NCBI RefSeq assembly: GCF_000384815.1
Contig: NZ_ARQF01000018.1
Span: forward strand, 142,691 to 206,690
Direction of reading: 5' to 3'
Length of the DNA stretch: 64,000 bases
Source of the DNA: Halodesulfovibrio aestuarii DSM 17919 = ATCC 29578
GTDB taxonomy: Bacteria > Desulfobacterota > Desulfovibrionia > Desulfovibrionales > Desulfovibrionaceae
The notes under the pieces were generated by a model, which had not been told where the DNA came from, ran no database searches, and worked only from the letters and a program-made list of their open reading frames with translations. Positions 42,756 to 52,515 of this stretch are shown here, one piece after another (the first letter of the stretch is position 1; each line of letters begins with the position of its first letter). The translations under genes were made by a program, and so were the position numbers.

Positions 42756-43201
42756 TGAATAAAAGTGTTAGAAAATACAAGATTGTGAAAATATTCATTT
42801 GAATGTAACTGCTTGAAAAAACGTATGTTTTGTTTGGTTATGTAACCAACTTATCCTTGTCAATTACAGGTATTATAAGAAAAAAGTAAAAACTGCCCTC
42901 TTGCTTGAACATTCAGTGTGGAAGAGTAAAATGTGGTCATATTGACGAAATAGTAAAACCGCGTAACATGGCCGATAATTCGTTTTAGTCGAATGGGCTT
43001 TAGTATTTTTACTTGGTCAGGTGAGCTGTACTGGGACTTGCAGCCTCCAGATCGATGGCTAGACCCATATTCTTGAAGTATTTCAAGAAGGTAGTAAGTC
43101 ATAGCTGTGGGTGACAGATAAGAATCTGTTATCCCTGTGCACGTCTTTAGCCGCTCTGTATGTTGAGTGCTGAAGCGTGAAGAAGCAACAGGAGTATGCT
43201 G
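42756..43201. other. Long AT-rich leader before the alanine symporter
   Basis: About 445 bases without a gene. Hairpins are visible at about 43072-43092 (TTCTTGAA / TTCAAGAA) and 43112-43135 (ACAGATAAGAATCTGT). A GGGACTTGCAGCC stretch lies before the first. The region looks structured and could be a cis-acting RNA leader. I could not match it to the glycine, c-di-GMP or SAM riboswitch cores. Confidence 0.45.
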
Positions 43202-44572
43202 ATGGAAAGCTTTATGTCATGGCTGGATATGATCGACGGATGGGTATGGGGCCCTGTAATGCTTACCTTGCTGGTTGGTACCGGCCTTCTGCTGACAATT
43301 ATGCTCAAGGGTTTGCAGTTTAGAAAACTTGGCTATTCTTTGTATCTTGCGCTTATTAAACGTAAAGACGACGAGGCAGAAGACGGCGATATCTCAAACT
43401 TTGAAGCCCTGATGACTGCGCTCTCTGCAACCGTTGGTACAGGTAACATCGCCGGTGTTGCTACTGCGATTGCTATTGGTGGTCCTGGTGCGTTGTTCTG
43501 GATGTGGATTACCGGTCTTGTTGGTATGGCTACCAAGTTTGGTGAAGCTGTACTTGCTGTAAAATACCGCGTGAAAGACGAAAATGGCGAAATGTGCGGT
43601 GGTCCAATGTACTACATTGCACGTGGTCTTGGCTGGAAAGGTCTCGGCTCTGTTTTCGCATTTTTCGCAGCTGTTGCCGCATTTGGTATCGGTAACATGG
43701 TACAGTCCAACTCTGTAGCACTTGCTGTTAAAGATACCTTTGGTATTGATCCTTTCATTGTTGGTATCATTCTCGCAATTCTTACCGCGGTCGTAGTTCT
43801 TGGTGGTATTAAGTCTATTGGTAAAGTTACCTCTATTCTTATTCCTATCATGATTGTGTTCTACGTTGGTGGTGCTCTGTTCATTATTCTTTCTAACCTT
43901 GATAAGGTTGGTCCTGCATTTAGTCTTGTTTTTGAATACGCATTTAGCCCTGTTGCAGCTTCCGGTGGTTTTGCTGGCGCAACAGTCGCAGCAGCTATCC
44001 GCTTCGGTGTTGCACGTGGCGTATTTTCTAACGAATCCGGTCTTGGTTCTGCTCCAATTGCTGCAGCTGCAGCGCAAACCAAGCACCCTGTAGATCAGGC
44101 TCTCGTTTCCATGACTCAGACCTTCATTGATACAATCGTTATTTGTACTATGACTGGTCTCGTAATCATCATGTTCAACTGGGATTCTGGTCTTACTAGT
44201 TCTTCTCTTACTACCGAAGCATTCCGTCTCGGTTTTGAAGGCGGCCAGTACGTTGTAACCATTGGTCTTATTCTCTTCGCGTACTCCACTATTCTTGGCT
44301 GGTGTTACTACGGTGAGAAATCCATTGAATACCTCCTTGGTACAGCTGCTATCAAACCTTACCGAATTGTGTACATCGCAGTTATTCTCTTTGGTGCTGT
44401 ACAGAAAGTTGGTCTGGTTTGGACTCTGGCAGATATCTTCAACGGCCTTATGGCTCTTCCAAACTTAATTGGTCTTCTCTTCCTCAGTCCGGTTATTGTT
44501 CGCGAAACCCGTGAATACTTTGCAATGAAAAATGGTGTTGCACCTGAAGCATTGCGCCACGCTGATAAATAG
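43202..44572 (+). CDS. Sodium:alanine symporter, AGCS family
   Basis: A 456-residue inner-membrane carrier with about ten or eleven transmembrane helices. AGCS markers include [19 protein letters not shown] near 75-93, [16 protein letters not shown], and [20 protein letters not shown] (in parts) in the middle. It takes up alanine or glycine with sodium, a fair fit to a marine species. ATG at 43202 has AGGAG seven bases upstream; an earlier ATG lies too close. It is bounded by its own terminator and lies between the terminase pair and the structural operon. Confidence 0.95.
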   Translation: MESFMSWLDMIDGWVWGPVMLTLLVGTGLLLTIMLKGLQFRKLGYSLYLALIKRKDDEAEDGDISNFEALMTALSATVGTGNIAGVATAIAIGGPGALFWMWITGLVGMATKFGEAVLAVKYRVKDENGEMCGGPMYYIARGLGWKGLGSVFAFFAAVAAFGIGNMVQSNSVALAVKDTFGIDPFIVGIILAILTAVVVLGGIKSIGKVTSILIPIMIVFYVGGALFIILSNLDKVGPAFSLVFEYAFSPVAASGGFAGATVAAAIRFGVARGVFSNESGLGSAPIAAAAAQTKHPVDQALVSMTQTFIDTIVICTMTGLVIIMFNWDSGLTSSSLTTEAFRLGFEGGQYVVTIGLILFAYSTILGWCYYGEKSIEYLLGTAAIKPYRIVYIAVILFGAVQKVGLVWTLADIFNGLMALPNLIGLLFLSPVIVRETREYFAMKNGVAPEALRHADK

Positions 44573-44587
44573 TTAAGTTACCTAACA

Positions 44588-44630
44588 GATAAAAAGCCCC
44601 TTCTGATTATTCAGGAGGGGCTTTTTTTAT
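44588..44630 (+). terminator. Terminator after the alanine symporter
   Basis: Hairpin AAAAAGCCCCTTCTGA / TCAGGAGGGGCTTTTT with a wobble and four-base loop. Confidence 0.92.
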
Positions 44631-44858
44631 GTCACAGAAAAGAATTGTACGAGTAACAAATATGGGGTGACGTTGTGGTAGCAATGACGTGTCGCAGTAA
44701 CTGTTGAAATAACTTGATAAAAAATGGAAAAGCTATTCTGTTGCGCTGTAGACGATGTTTATGCGCAGAATAAACATTTTAAGACATAATAGAATGCATG
44801 CCTATTGGGGATGCGTTCAATTTCCTCGAAAATTGCAACGTTAAGAGAGAAGTGTACA

Positions 44859-45920
44859 ATGAAAAATCAAAATCGTCGTCAATTCCTTCAGTCCGGAGCT
44901 TTTACGCTGATGGGGATGTCTTTGATGGGAAGTAAAGCTTTTGCTGCTCCAACCAAAACAGCCTTTGCTCCAGTACGCTTTGGTGTGATTTCAGACCCGC
45001 ATCTTGATATTAAGGGTAAAAACGGTATGAAGATGAGCGCAGCTAGTGTGGACTGTGTTCATCAGGCTGTAAAAGGACTTAATCAGGAGACAGGGTTGTC
45101 TTTTGTTGTTGTCACTGGTGATCTTCTTCTTGATGGTGAAAAAGAGAATGCTGAAGCAATTAAAGGATTATTGGACAGATTGACCGTTCCGTATTTTGTT
45201 ATCGCTGGAAACCATGATTTTGTGCCGGTAAATCCTGCAAAGCATCGAGAAGGTTTTTCCTACCTTACTATTGAAGAATTTGTGAAGTTTTTTGATGGGA
45301 AAGGGTACGATGGTTCAGGTAATCGTTATTGGGCACACTCTGTTGTTCCCGGGCTGCGTATCATCGGTCTTGATGCCAACCTTCCGCTTGAGCAGAAAAA
45401 GTGGGGTGGTGTGCTTCCAGAAGAGCAGTTGGAATGGCTTGATACGCAGTTGAGTGACCATAAGGACGAGATGAATATTGTGTTCATGCATCATAACGTC
45501 ATTCCGTGGTCCAGTGATGAGCTGAAGGGAGGCCCTAAACAGTGGTTCTGTGCTGATAACGCTGAGGCTGTACGTGCCGTTCTTGAGAGGCATGCAGAAG
45601 CTGCTCCGCTTATGATTACAGGCCATCGCCATATCGGTATGCGTGTAAGTGAGCTTGGTGGTGTTAACTACATGGTTGCTCCTTCTGCCAATACACACCC
45701 GATGCGATACTCTGTACTGACGGTTTCACCGGAAGCCGTAACTTGGAAAACTCCTATGATCGGAGTGCCAGAGTCTGTGCACATTGAAGCGCTCAATAAT
45801 TTGCTTGCTGCAACATGGTGGCGCGAAACGCAGTATGCAGAACGCAGCGCGACAAGTGACGCTGAGGTTCTCGAGTTTTATGAAAAAAATTCTCAGCGCA
45901 TAGGTACAAAGGTGCTGTAG
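44859..45920 (+). CDS. Tat-exported calcineurin-like metallophosphoesterase
   Basis: The 353-residue protein begins with a twin-arginine signal (NRRQFLQSGAFTLMGMSLMG), so it is exported folded. The metallophosphoesterase metal motifs follow in order: SDPHLD, VTGDLL, IAGNHDFV, MHHN and GHRHIG. This is the CpdA-like group; possible substrates are cyclic nucleotides or phosphodiesters, but not fixed by sequence. GAGAG precedes the ATG at 44859. It ends at a bidirectional terminator shared with the convergent M23 gene. Confidence 0.9.
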   Translation: MKNQNRRQFLQSGAFTLMGMSLMGSKAFAAPTKTAFAPVRFGVISDPHLDIKGKNGMKMSAASVDCVHQAVKGLNQETGLSFVVVTGDLLLDGEKENAEAIKGLLDRLTVPYFVIAGNHDFVPVNPAKHREGFSYLTIEEFVKFFDGKGYDGSGNRYWAHSVVPGLRIIGLDANLPLEQKKWGGVLPEEQLEWLDTQLSDHKDEMNIVFMHHNVIPWSSDELKGGPKQWFCADNAEAVRAVLERHAEAAPLMITGHRHIGMRVSELGGVNYMVAPSANTHPMRYSVLTVSPEAVTWKTPMIGVPESVHIEALNNLLAATWWRETQYAERSATSDAEVLEFYEKNSQRIGTKVL

Positions 45921-45938
45921 CAGGCATAGTAAGTAACA

Positions 45939-45981
45939 CTAAAAAGCCCTCGCAAAATACTTCTGCGAGGGCTTTTTTTAA
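45939..45981. terminator. Bidirectional terminator
   Basis: Hairpin AAAAAGCCCTCGCA / TGCGAGGGCTTTTT between convergent phosphoesterase and peptidase genes. Confidence 0.92.
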
Positions 45982-45997
45982 TAATGTAAAAGCGAAC

Positions 45998-47362
45998 TTA
46001 TAAGGTTGCTTTAGCAATTGTTTCTGGAGTCAGTGACGCCACTGTTTCTGTCATAACACGCTGCTGTGCAACCTGTAGGAATAAACGTACTTGAGAGAGT
46101 TTAAACTGTGCCAGTTCAACACCCTTAAGTCTGGTAGGACGGGGCAGTTCCGCTGTTAGTGGATTTACTGCTTTTCCATTTTTTAGCACTTCAAAATGTA
46201 AGTGTGGGCCGGTTGAACGACCTGTGTTGCCAACGTATCCGATGATGTCGCCAGCTTTAACTTTGCTACCGCGCTTCAGTCCTTTTTTGAACTTTCGCAT
46301 ATGCGCGTATGCTGTTTTTGTAGAGCTATTGTGACGAAGGGTGATCTGGTTACCATATCCACCGTTGCGCCCAATAAAGTCAATTGTACCGTCTGCTGCA
46401 GCATGGATGGGGGTTCCTCTTGGTGCTGCGTAGTCGACTCCCTTATGCAGTATTCTGCGTTTTAGAATCGGATGCCTACGGTAGCCGAACTTGGAGCTGA
46501 TTCGAGCATTTTTTACAGGTTCGATTTTTCCCCTGCTGGCAGTGGTGTTGCCATTCACATCATAATACGATCCTCCGTACTCCCCTTCAAAAAAGAAAAG
46601 TTGCATCGAAGTTTTTTTACCTAAGCGAACGTATTGGAGACGTGGGGCAATGCCAGATTTTTTGGGGTAGACTTCGTAAATAACTTCAAAGTCTTTGTTC
46701 TTAATGTTTCTTCTAGTAAGTTTTTTCCTCTTTGCTAAAAGCTTGTAGGCTTGTGAAGCGATAGAGGCAGGAAGGCCGGAACGTTGTGCATCTTTAACAA
46801 ATGAGTTTTTGATGATGCCCCCAACATACTGCAGTTTCCCCTTGTACTGAGTACGTTCGATTGCAGCTTTGTAAGTACCGTTTGGTTGTAGCCTAACTAC
46901 AAAACGACGGTTTTTATTGAGCTGCACACTTAGTTGCGCAAGTTCCTTTCGTTTGGTTTTAGGAAGTTGGCGCAGTGTCAGGGTCATTTCTAACCCTACA
47001 TCGAACCGAAAAGCCTTCTGCTTTAATGTTGTAGCAACGATTTGACGCTGTTGCCTTAGCGGAACGCCAGCTTTTTTGAGTACCCCGTACAGGGTTTCTC
47101 CCTTTTTTACCGAAACTTTTTTGGTAAAAAGTTTGTCGTTGGCGAAGCCTGGAACATGCTCCGTAGGGAGCGCGCTCTTGGGATTGATTTGTTCCCAACC
47201 ATTCATGAGGTCGGAAAGATTGTAACGTTTGTCGATAGATGCGGTACTAGTCGTTGAAGCGTTTGCTAAGTTAGGTAGTGCAATAAGTGAGGTAAATAGT
47301 AGTAACGCAATGGTAAAGAACAAATAATCCTTTTGTTGTTTTGTCAAAAAGTACATTTTCAT
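45998..47362 (-). CDS. M23 metallopeptidase, MepM-like
   Basis: The 454-residue protein has a membrane anchor or signal (about 12-35), an OapA/LysM-like N-terminal domain with KKGETLYGVLKKAGV (about 75-100), a middle domain, and a C-terminal M23 lysostaphin-type peptidase: HKGVDYAAPRGTPI (zinc histidine and aspartate), AYAHM and GPHLHFEV (the HxH). It cleaves peptidoglycan cross-links in the periplasm. It is a normal host gene, though its place next to a phage-type operon without a lysis gene is worth noting. Confidence 0.93.
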   Translation of the reverse strand: MKMYFLTKQQKDYLFFTIALLLFTSLIALPNLANASTTSTASIDKRYNLSDLMNGWEQINPKSALPTEHVPGFANDKLFTKKVSVKKGETLYGVLKKAGVPLRQQRQIVATTLKQKAFRFDVGLEMTLTLRQLPKTKRKELAQLSVQLNKNRRFVVRLQPNGTYKAAIERTQYKGKLQYVGGIIKNSFVKDAQRSGLPASIASQAYKLLAKRKKLTRRNIKNKDFEVIYEVYPKKSGIAPRLQYVRLGKKTSMQLFFFEGEYGGSYYDVNGNTTASRGKIEPVKNARISSKFGYRRHPILKRRILHKGVDYAAPRGTPIHAAADGTIDFIGRNGGYGNQITLRHNSSTKTAYAHMRKFKKGLKRGSKVKAGDIIGYVGNTGRSTGPHLHFEVLKNGKAVNPLTAELPRPTRLKGVELAQFKLSQVRLFLQVAQQRVMTETVASLTPETIAKATL

Positions 47363-47806
47363 AAGTGTTTTCTCGTTTCCGAATGCCTGAATGCACTACT
47401 TGCTTAGATAAAGCTTGTCTACCCCCTCTTTTTTGAATGGAATTAGACATAGTTGAATAGTTACAATATGATTTTTGTTATACACATCATCCTTTGTTTA
47501 CATCTTTTAACATGATGGTAGTGGATGACGCGTCTCATATAGTGTCCACCCCTCTTACGTACGTGGGGAACCATGCCATCATCTTGGCATCACCCTTGTT
47601 TCATCGAATCGTAAAAAAACATGCAGTAAAGTCGCCTTGCGTGCAGAACGCAAGACGACTTTTGTCGTTTCAGAAGGTATTTTCAAAGGTTAGACCTGCT
47701 GCTGGTTGTCTATTTCGATGTGATCATACTTGGCGAAGTTGATTAGATTGTTTGATGGTATGAACTAGTACAACCGGCAGCTATCTAAAATGTAAGGAGA
47801 GTTGAG
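47363..47806. other. Intergenic region before the virion operon
   Basis: About 440 bases. A hairpin with CTTGCGT/ACGCAAG and AAAGTCG/CGACTTT arms (about 47624-47668) followed by a T-rich stretch is a probable terminator or insulator. The promoter of the virion operon must be between it and 47800; no good sigma70 or sigma54 match stands out. A strong AAGGAGAG ribosome site closes it. Confidence 0.5.
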
Positions 47807-48034
47807 ATGGGCGGAGGAAAAGGCAAAATTTCAGTTTCGTCTCCACCACCTGCACCGGTGCCTCCAGCGGCGCCTCCCGTGCAGGAAGAGAACACTGTGA
47901 GCAAGGCCGACTTGTACTCCAGTGTGGAAAGCAGTCAGGCCAGTAGAGATGGCAGACGTGCAACTATTTTGACAAGCGCTCAGGGGGATGAGTCTGAAGC
48001 ACGGCTGAAGAAAAGCACCCTGCTTGGCAGTTAA
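47807..48034 (+). CDS. Small virion-associated protein at head of morphogenesis operon
   Basis: A 75-residue protein with a glycine/lysine start (MGGGKGK), a proline-alanine-rich stretch (PPPAPVPPAAPPVQ) and an ARLKKSTLLG end. Small proteins with such an end often sit next to the portal gene in short-tailed phages, and I infer a head or connector role. It has an excellent ribosome site identical to that of the terminase gene. Confidence 0.65.
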   Translation: MGGGKGKISVSSPPPAPVPPAAPPVQEENTVSKADLYSSVESSQASRDGRRATILTSAQGDESEARLKKSTLLGS

Positions 48035-48099
48035 GACTATGCAAGCCTGTCCGGAACAACCGATGGCGGCATTTCGGAGTACAGGTAGAAGGAACAACT

Positions 48100-49830
48100 A
48101 TGTCGCAATCATTACTTAAAGCTGTCCGGAACACGGCTGTTTTTCTGGAAGCACAACGGCAGGATTGGGAGTCTGCGTGGCGGGATGTATCATATTATAT
48201 AGTTCCGCATAAGGGCACCTTTTCTTTTTCCGACTCCGGTAGCAGCGCGCGTTTTAGCAAAAAGATTATCGACGGAACCGCATCGCGGGCTATCCGGATT
48301 CTTGCGGCAGGGATGCAGAGCGGGCTTACTTCTCCGGCGCAACCGTGGTTTCGACTGCGGCTTATTGATAAGGAGTTGATGGAGTATGCTCCGGTTCGAT
48401 TGTGGCTCGATGACGTTGAGAGCCGCATATATAATGAACTGGCACATGCCGGATTTTATCAGGCTGCCCATAATATGTATTCCGAGCTGGCCGCATTCGG
48501 TTCAGCAGATATGTATATGGCCTCGGACGAAAAAAAGCTTTTCAGCTTTTCGTGCCTGACATGTGGTGAGTTTGCATGGGCCTCAGATCGTTACGGAAAG
48601 ATCGATACCGTTCTCCGCCGTACTAAAATGACAGTACGGCAGTTAGCGGCGCAGTTTGGTGAAGAGACTTTGTCCGCAACCGCAAGACGGATGCTTTCCC
48701 GTGATCCTTACAGCATGATTGAAATAGGGCATCTGGTGTGCCCACGGGAAGGCAAGAGCTTTGTTACGCAAGGTGCAGGTAAACCAGTACTTGCGGGTAA
48801 GAGAAATATGCCGTGGGCATCCATAACGTTTGAAATGGGAACAGATGCCACGACTGTTTTGAATGAGAGTGGCTTCATGGAATTTCCGCATCTGTGTGGA
48901 AGGTGGGATGTGACGGGTATGGATACCTATGGGTATTCACCTGCAATGGATGTGATGCCGGATGTGAAAATGCTTCAAGAGATGGCGAAAAGTCAGCTTC
49001 TTGCTGTGCATAAGGTAGTTAATCCACCAATGCGTGTTCCGGCTGGGTACAAGCAGCGTTTAAATCTTATTCCTGGTGCGCAGAACTTTGTAAATAGTAC
49101 ACAACAGGATGCCGTGTCTCCTCTGTATCAGATTAATCCTGATATTCAGGCTGTTTCATACAAAATTGATGATGTGCGCCGCGGGATTCGTGAAGGCTTT
49201 TTTAATGATCTGTTCTTAATGTTCACAGGTGAAGACCGTAGCAACATTACTGCAACAGAGGTGCTCGAGCGCAGTCAGGAAAAAATGGTCATGCTCGGGC
49301 CTGTAATTGAGCGTCATCAGACAGAAATTCTCGATCCGTTGCTGGCGCGAATGCTTGGAGTGCTGCAACGTTCCGGGCGGATGCCGGACGCTCCGCAGGA
49401 ACTGGAAGGCAGAGCGTTGCAGGTTGAGTATGTATCCGTACTTGCTCAGGCACAAAAACTTGCTGGTTCCAACGCTATTCGTCAGTTGACGGAACAGGTT
49501 GGAAGAATGGCAGCAGTTGCACCATCCGTTCTGGATAAATTGGATTTCGATCAATGTGTGGATGAACTTGCTTCAACTTCCGGTGTTCCGGCAAGAATTC
49601 TTCGATCTGACGAAGATGTTGCCGCGCGGCGTGAAGCTGCACAGGCGCAGGCGTCAGAACTTCAGGCTCCGGAGCAAATCGAAAGATTGGCAAGTGCAGT
49701 GTCATCTGCTGTGAGTACAGTCAAAGAGTCTCCGGAACTCTTTGAAAAAATTGTTTCAACCGTAGGCGGAGGGGCAGGGGAAGATTCACAAAAACTTCTA
49801 CAGGAAGCTCTGACGTTTACAGGACGCTAA
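48100..49830 (+). CDS. Portal (head-tail connector) protein, T7 gp8/Bbp20-like
   Basis: The 576-residue protein matches the short-tailed phage head-to-tail connector family (T7 gp8 type): WRDVSYYIVPHKG near the N-terminus, RAIRILAAGMQSGLTSPAQPWFRL (in parts), GTADMY-like FGSADMYM, MDVMPDVKMLQEM, and RSNITATEVLERSQEKM near 370-395. It would form the 12-fold ring through which DNA is packaged by the terminase. The frame is intact and full-length. It is the second gene of the operon. Confidence 0.93.
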   Translation: MSQSLLKAVRNTAVFLEAQRQDWESAWRDVSYYIVPHKGTFSFSDSGSSARFSKKIIDGTASRAIRILAAGMQSGLTSPAQPWFRLRLIDKELMEYAPVRLWLDDVESRIYNELAHAGFYQAAHNMYSELAAFGSADMYMASDEKKLFSFSCLTCGEFAWASDRYGKIDTVLRRTKMTVRQLAAQFGEETLSATARRMLSRDPYSMIEIGHLVCPREGKSFVTQGAGKPVLAGKRNMPWASITFEMGTDATTVLNESGFMEFPHLCGRWDVTGMDTYGYSPAMDVMPDVKMLQEMAKSQLLAVHKVVNPPMRVPAGYKQRLNLIPGAQNFVNSTQQDAVSPLYQINPDIQAVSYKIDDVRRGIREGFFNDLFLMFTGEDRSNITATEVLERSQEKMVMLGPVIERHQTEILDPLLARMLGVLQRSGRMPDAPQELEGRALQVEYVSVLAQAQKLAGSNAIRQLTEQVGRMAAVAPSVLDKLDFDQCVDELASTSGVPARILRSDEDVAARREAAQAQASELQAPEQIERLASAVSSAVSTVKESPELFEKIVSTVGGGAGEDSQKLLQEALTFTGR

Positions 49831-49844
49831 GGTACGGAGAACGA

Positions 49845-50216
49845 ATGCATGCAGATGTGGAATTGCAAGGGCTGTGCGATCTAAGTGAAACAGAATTATC
49901 GCGGCTTCTTGCAGAAGACTATGGAATGGAACATGCCCGAAGTGCTGATGCAGAAACACGGATGATCTCATATCTGCAAGATTTGCGGGAAGTGTTGCGG
50001 CTTGAATCAGGAGCAGGGGTACGGGTGTTGCGTATGTGGCTGGATGAAGCATGCATGAATAACAGGCTTGCACGGGATGAGCATATGCGGGAACGGGTTG
50101 CGCTGCTGGAATATGCCCGTGACCGTATGGCAGATGTCGCCTTGGCAGATCCGGTTTGTCATGTGCGGTTACAACTTCAGTTTTCACAGGAGTGGGCATC
50201 GGCAGAGATAAACTGA
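49845..50216 (+). CDS. Bbp19-like phage protein
   Basis: The 123-residue protein has a helical domain, SGAGVRVLRMWLDEACMNN followed by ERVALLEYARDRMADVALADP, that fits the Bbp19-like family coded between portal and scaffold genes of short-tailed phages such as Bordetella phage BPP-1. Its role in the virion is unknown. Position and helical pattern are the main evidence; family assignment is moderate. ACGGAGA precedes the ATG. Confidence 0.68.
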   Translation: MHADVELQGLCDLSETELSRLLAEDYGMEHARSADAETRMISYLQDLREVLRLESGAGVRVLRMWLDEACMNNRLARDEHMRERVALLEYARDRMADVALADPVCHVRLQLQFSQEWASAEIN

Positions 50217-50284
50217 CTGTAACAATGACAGCCGGAATAATAACGAACGGTACTCGTTAGCGCCGTCGAAATGGGAGGATAGAT

Positions 50285-51070
50285 ATGCATACCGCAATGG
50301 ATAGAAATGGAACTGGGGCAGAGGCGGATAAGGGAGGCGGACCGCAGGGGAGTACAAACATGGGGCAGCTTGCCCAAACGGAGCATGCCCTTGCATCTGG
50401 CTCAAAAGATGGACAGGGCTCGGGACAGAGTGCCCCCCCGACTTCCCAGCAGCCAAGCGGAACGGGGTATTCGGGACACACCGTACTAGACGGTAAAACT
50501 CAAGCATCTCCGCAGGGTGCAGAGAGCACAGGAAATATTGTTTCGAAGGGCATTGAGCCGAAAGGAAGTAGCCAGAACGGGAGCGCTTTGGGCACAGATG
50601 CTTCTCAGGAGGGACACGTTCAGCCGTTCGCCGTGAAGTTTCCAGAGGATATGCCTGTAACTCAGGAACTTTTGGATAATTATCAGGCGTTCTGTGCTGA
50701 CTGCGGTTTGAATAATGAACAGGCACAGCAGGCTGTTGATTTCTATTTGAAAGAGCAGGCGCGGCAGATGGATGCCGAGCGCGAACTGTCCATGCATATT
50801 CTGGAGAGTGGGCCATGGAAAGGGCAGTTTGAACAGCGTCTTTCTGTGGCAAACAGTGCTGTACGTGCTCTGAATACTCAATTGGGAGGTCGGTTACAGC
50901 CGATGCTTGAGGCTGGATTGGGGAATAATCACATTTTTGCGGAGATGATGGCGTGTGTCGGAGACTTGCTTCAAGAGGAAAATTTTATTCCGCACGCAGG
51001 CGGTGGCGCTACTCCCCGTTCTATGTCCACTGAGGATTTTTTACGTAATGAAGTATTTAAAACCCGCTAG
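50285..51070 (+). CDS. Capsid scaffolding protein
   Basis: The 261-residue protein has a long disordered Gly/Ser/Gln-rich N-terminus (1-110) and then a charged helical part with DNYQAFCADCGLNNEQAQQAVDFYL (in parts), a pattern seen in phage scaffolds. It lies directly before the capsid gene, the usual place. GGGAGG stands six bases before the ATG. Confidence 0.78.
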   Translation: MHTAMDRNGTGAEADKGGGPQGSTNMGQLAQTEHALASGSKDGQGSGQSAPPTSQQPSGTGYSGHTVLDGKTQASPQGAESTGNIVSKGIEPKGSSQNGSALGTDASQEGHVQPFAVKFPEDMPVTQELLDNYQAFCADCGLNNEQAQQAVDFYLKEQARQMDAERELSMHILESGPWKGQFEQRLSVANSAVRALNTQLGGRLQPMLEAGLGNNHIFAEMMACVGDLLQEENFIPHAGGGATPRSMSTEDFLRNEVFKTR

Positions 51071-51082
51071 GAGGGGATAATT

Positions 51083-51997
51083 ATGGGTGCGACACTTAAA
51101 GAACTTGCAACAGTTCACAGCGCAAAACAGCCACAGCAGGTAGACAGTTTAACAGAAGAAGCACCGGTACTGGGGGTCATTCCTTTTGAAGAAGCGTCCC
51201 ATGGTCTGTGGAATATGTATGAAGAAGTGACAGATGTCGAAGGTGCAGGATGGGTTGAAATGAATGCACCGCTTCCCGGAGTCGATGTGACGAGTGATCT
51301 AAAAAAAGTAGATCTTTCAATTCTCGGTGGGGAAATCGAGTGTCCGGAAGACACAGCGCGCATGTTCGGTAATAAAGAAGCTTATTTTGCCCGTAAGCTT
51401 CCAAAGATTATCCGTAAGTCCGGTATGGCTGCGGAACAGCGTATCATTTACGATAACTTCCTGCGTTGGGCTGCGGATAACAAGCGTATGGTAAGTGCAG
51501 GTGCAACCTCAGACGATTGTTACTCAGTTCTTGCGGTACGTTTTGTTTCCGGCGAGACAACCGGTCTTTATTCAAGTGAAAGCTTCAAGCAGGGAACCTT
51601 ACTTGATGTGCAGCCCATTAACGGGGGACAGCTCTATAAGGCATCTTCCGGTAAGCATGAAGGCGTACTTTGCTACGGTTGCCGTCTAAAAGCATACTTC
51701 GGCTTGCAGATTGCCAATGAGCATTCTGTTGCCGCGTTGGTTAACATTAATAAAAAAAATACTCCAACTGCCATGATGATTGACGATTTGCTTGCAGACG
51801 TGCGCGCAACTTCTGGTACCACCTATCTCTTTATGCACGGGAAAGCGCAGACGTTGCTCAATGAACATAAGGGCAAGTCTCTTCAGGTACTTCCTAGTGG
51901 TCGAGATCTTGATCGTCAGATCACACATTGGAACGGTGTAGAAATTGTGACCTCGTACAACTTCCTTGACGGCACTGAAGCAGCGCGAACTGTCTAA
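51083..51997 (+). CDS. Major capsid protein (HK97-fold, Bbp17-like)
   Basis: The 304-residue protein begins MGATLKELATVHSA and has PVLGVIPFEEASHG, LLDVQPINGG, GKHEGVLCYGCRLKAYFGLQIAN (in parts) and MMIDDLLADVRAT. This is the pattern of the Bbp17-type major capsid family of short-tailed phages with an HK97 fold. It is the likely shell protein. It lies between the scaffold and the cement gene. No frame damage is seen. Confidence 0.88.
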   Translation: MGATLKELATVHSAKQPQQVDSLTEEAPVLGVIPFEEASHGLWNMYEEVTDVEGAGWVEMNAPLPGVDVTSDLKKVDLSILGGEIECPEDTARMFGNKEAYFARKLPKIIRKSGMAAEQRIIYDNFLRWAADNKRMVSAGATSDDCYSVLAVRFVSGETTGLYSSESFKQGTLLDVQPINGGQLYKASSGKHEGVLCYGCRLKAYFGLQIANEHSVAALVNINKKNTPTAMMIDDLLADVRATSGTTYLFMHGKAQTLLNEHKGKSLQVLPSGRDLDRQITHWNGVEIVTSYNFLDGTEAARTV

Positions 51998-52018
51998 CGC
52001 AAAAAAGATGAGATTACT

Positions 52019-52420
52019 ATGTACAAACATACCTTGCGAGTAAATGGTGAGTATTTGGCAAAGGCGCAGACACTTCCTTCTAATTCAGGTGTTGTGGGTA
52101 ATGGGGGCTCTATTAAAGCCGGTTCAACAATGGGGGCTGTTGAAGTGGTAATGGCTGCGGCAGATGAGGTGAGCATTCCGGCAGAAACTCAGGTTTTGTT
52201 ACAGCTTGAAGGTAGTGATGATAAAAGTGTTTTTACACTTATGCCTGTGAACCACGTGGTAACGACGTCTGCCGATGTAACAACATATAAGGAGGGGGAC
52301 GAACTTGCCCGTCTGCCGGTAGCTTCTAATGCTCCAAAGCATGTGCGTTGCCGTATTTCCACAAACAAAACAGGCATAGTTGGAACCGTGGATGTTTTCT
52401 GCGACTTCCTGCCGCGTTAA
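52019..52420 (+). CDS. Capsid cement/decoration protein, Bbp16-like
   Basis: The 133-residue beta-rich protein follows the capsid gene by 21 bases. It has a jelly-roll-like series of strands (AVEVVMAAADEVSIPAETQVLLQLEG, in parts; GTVDVFCDFLPR at the end), as in the Bbp16 cement protein of BPP-1. It would stabilise the capsid shell. The ribosome site is weak, so it may depend on capsid translation. Confidence 0.72.
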   Translation: MYKHTLRVNGEYLAKAQTLPSNSGVVGNGGSIKAGSTMGAVEVVMAAADEVSIPAETQVLLQLEGSDDKSVFTLMPVNHVVTTSADVTTYKEGDELARLPVASNAPKHVRCRISTNKTGIVGTVDVFCDFLPR

Positions 52421-52515
52421 TTAGTCTTGCGTTGTAGCACTTAGCGTTATTCATAATGTCCAGAGAGCAGTGCTTGCTTTCTGGACATTTGTGGATGCTG
52501 GAACAGGAGCTTTTT

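Noticed and set aside
42960..43110. c-di-GMP (GEMM) riboswitch before the symporter
   Set aside because: Only a GGGAC..GCA.GCC fragment resembles it; the CACGCA start, GAAA tetraloop and receptor are missing.
45998..47362. M23 peptidase as the lysis gene of the phage-type module
   Set aside because: It is on the opposite strand, shares a terminator with a host gene, and has the anchored MepM-like architecture of a housekeeping enzyme.
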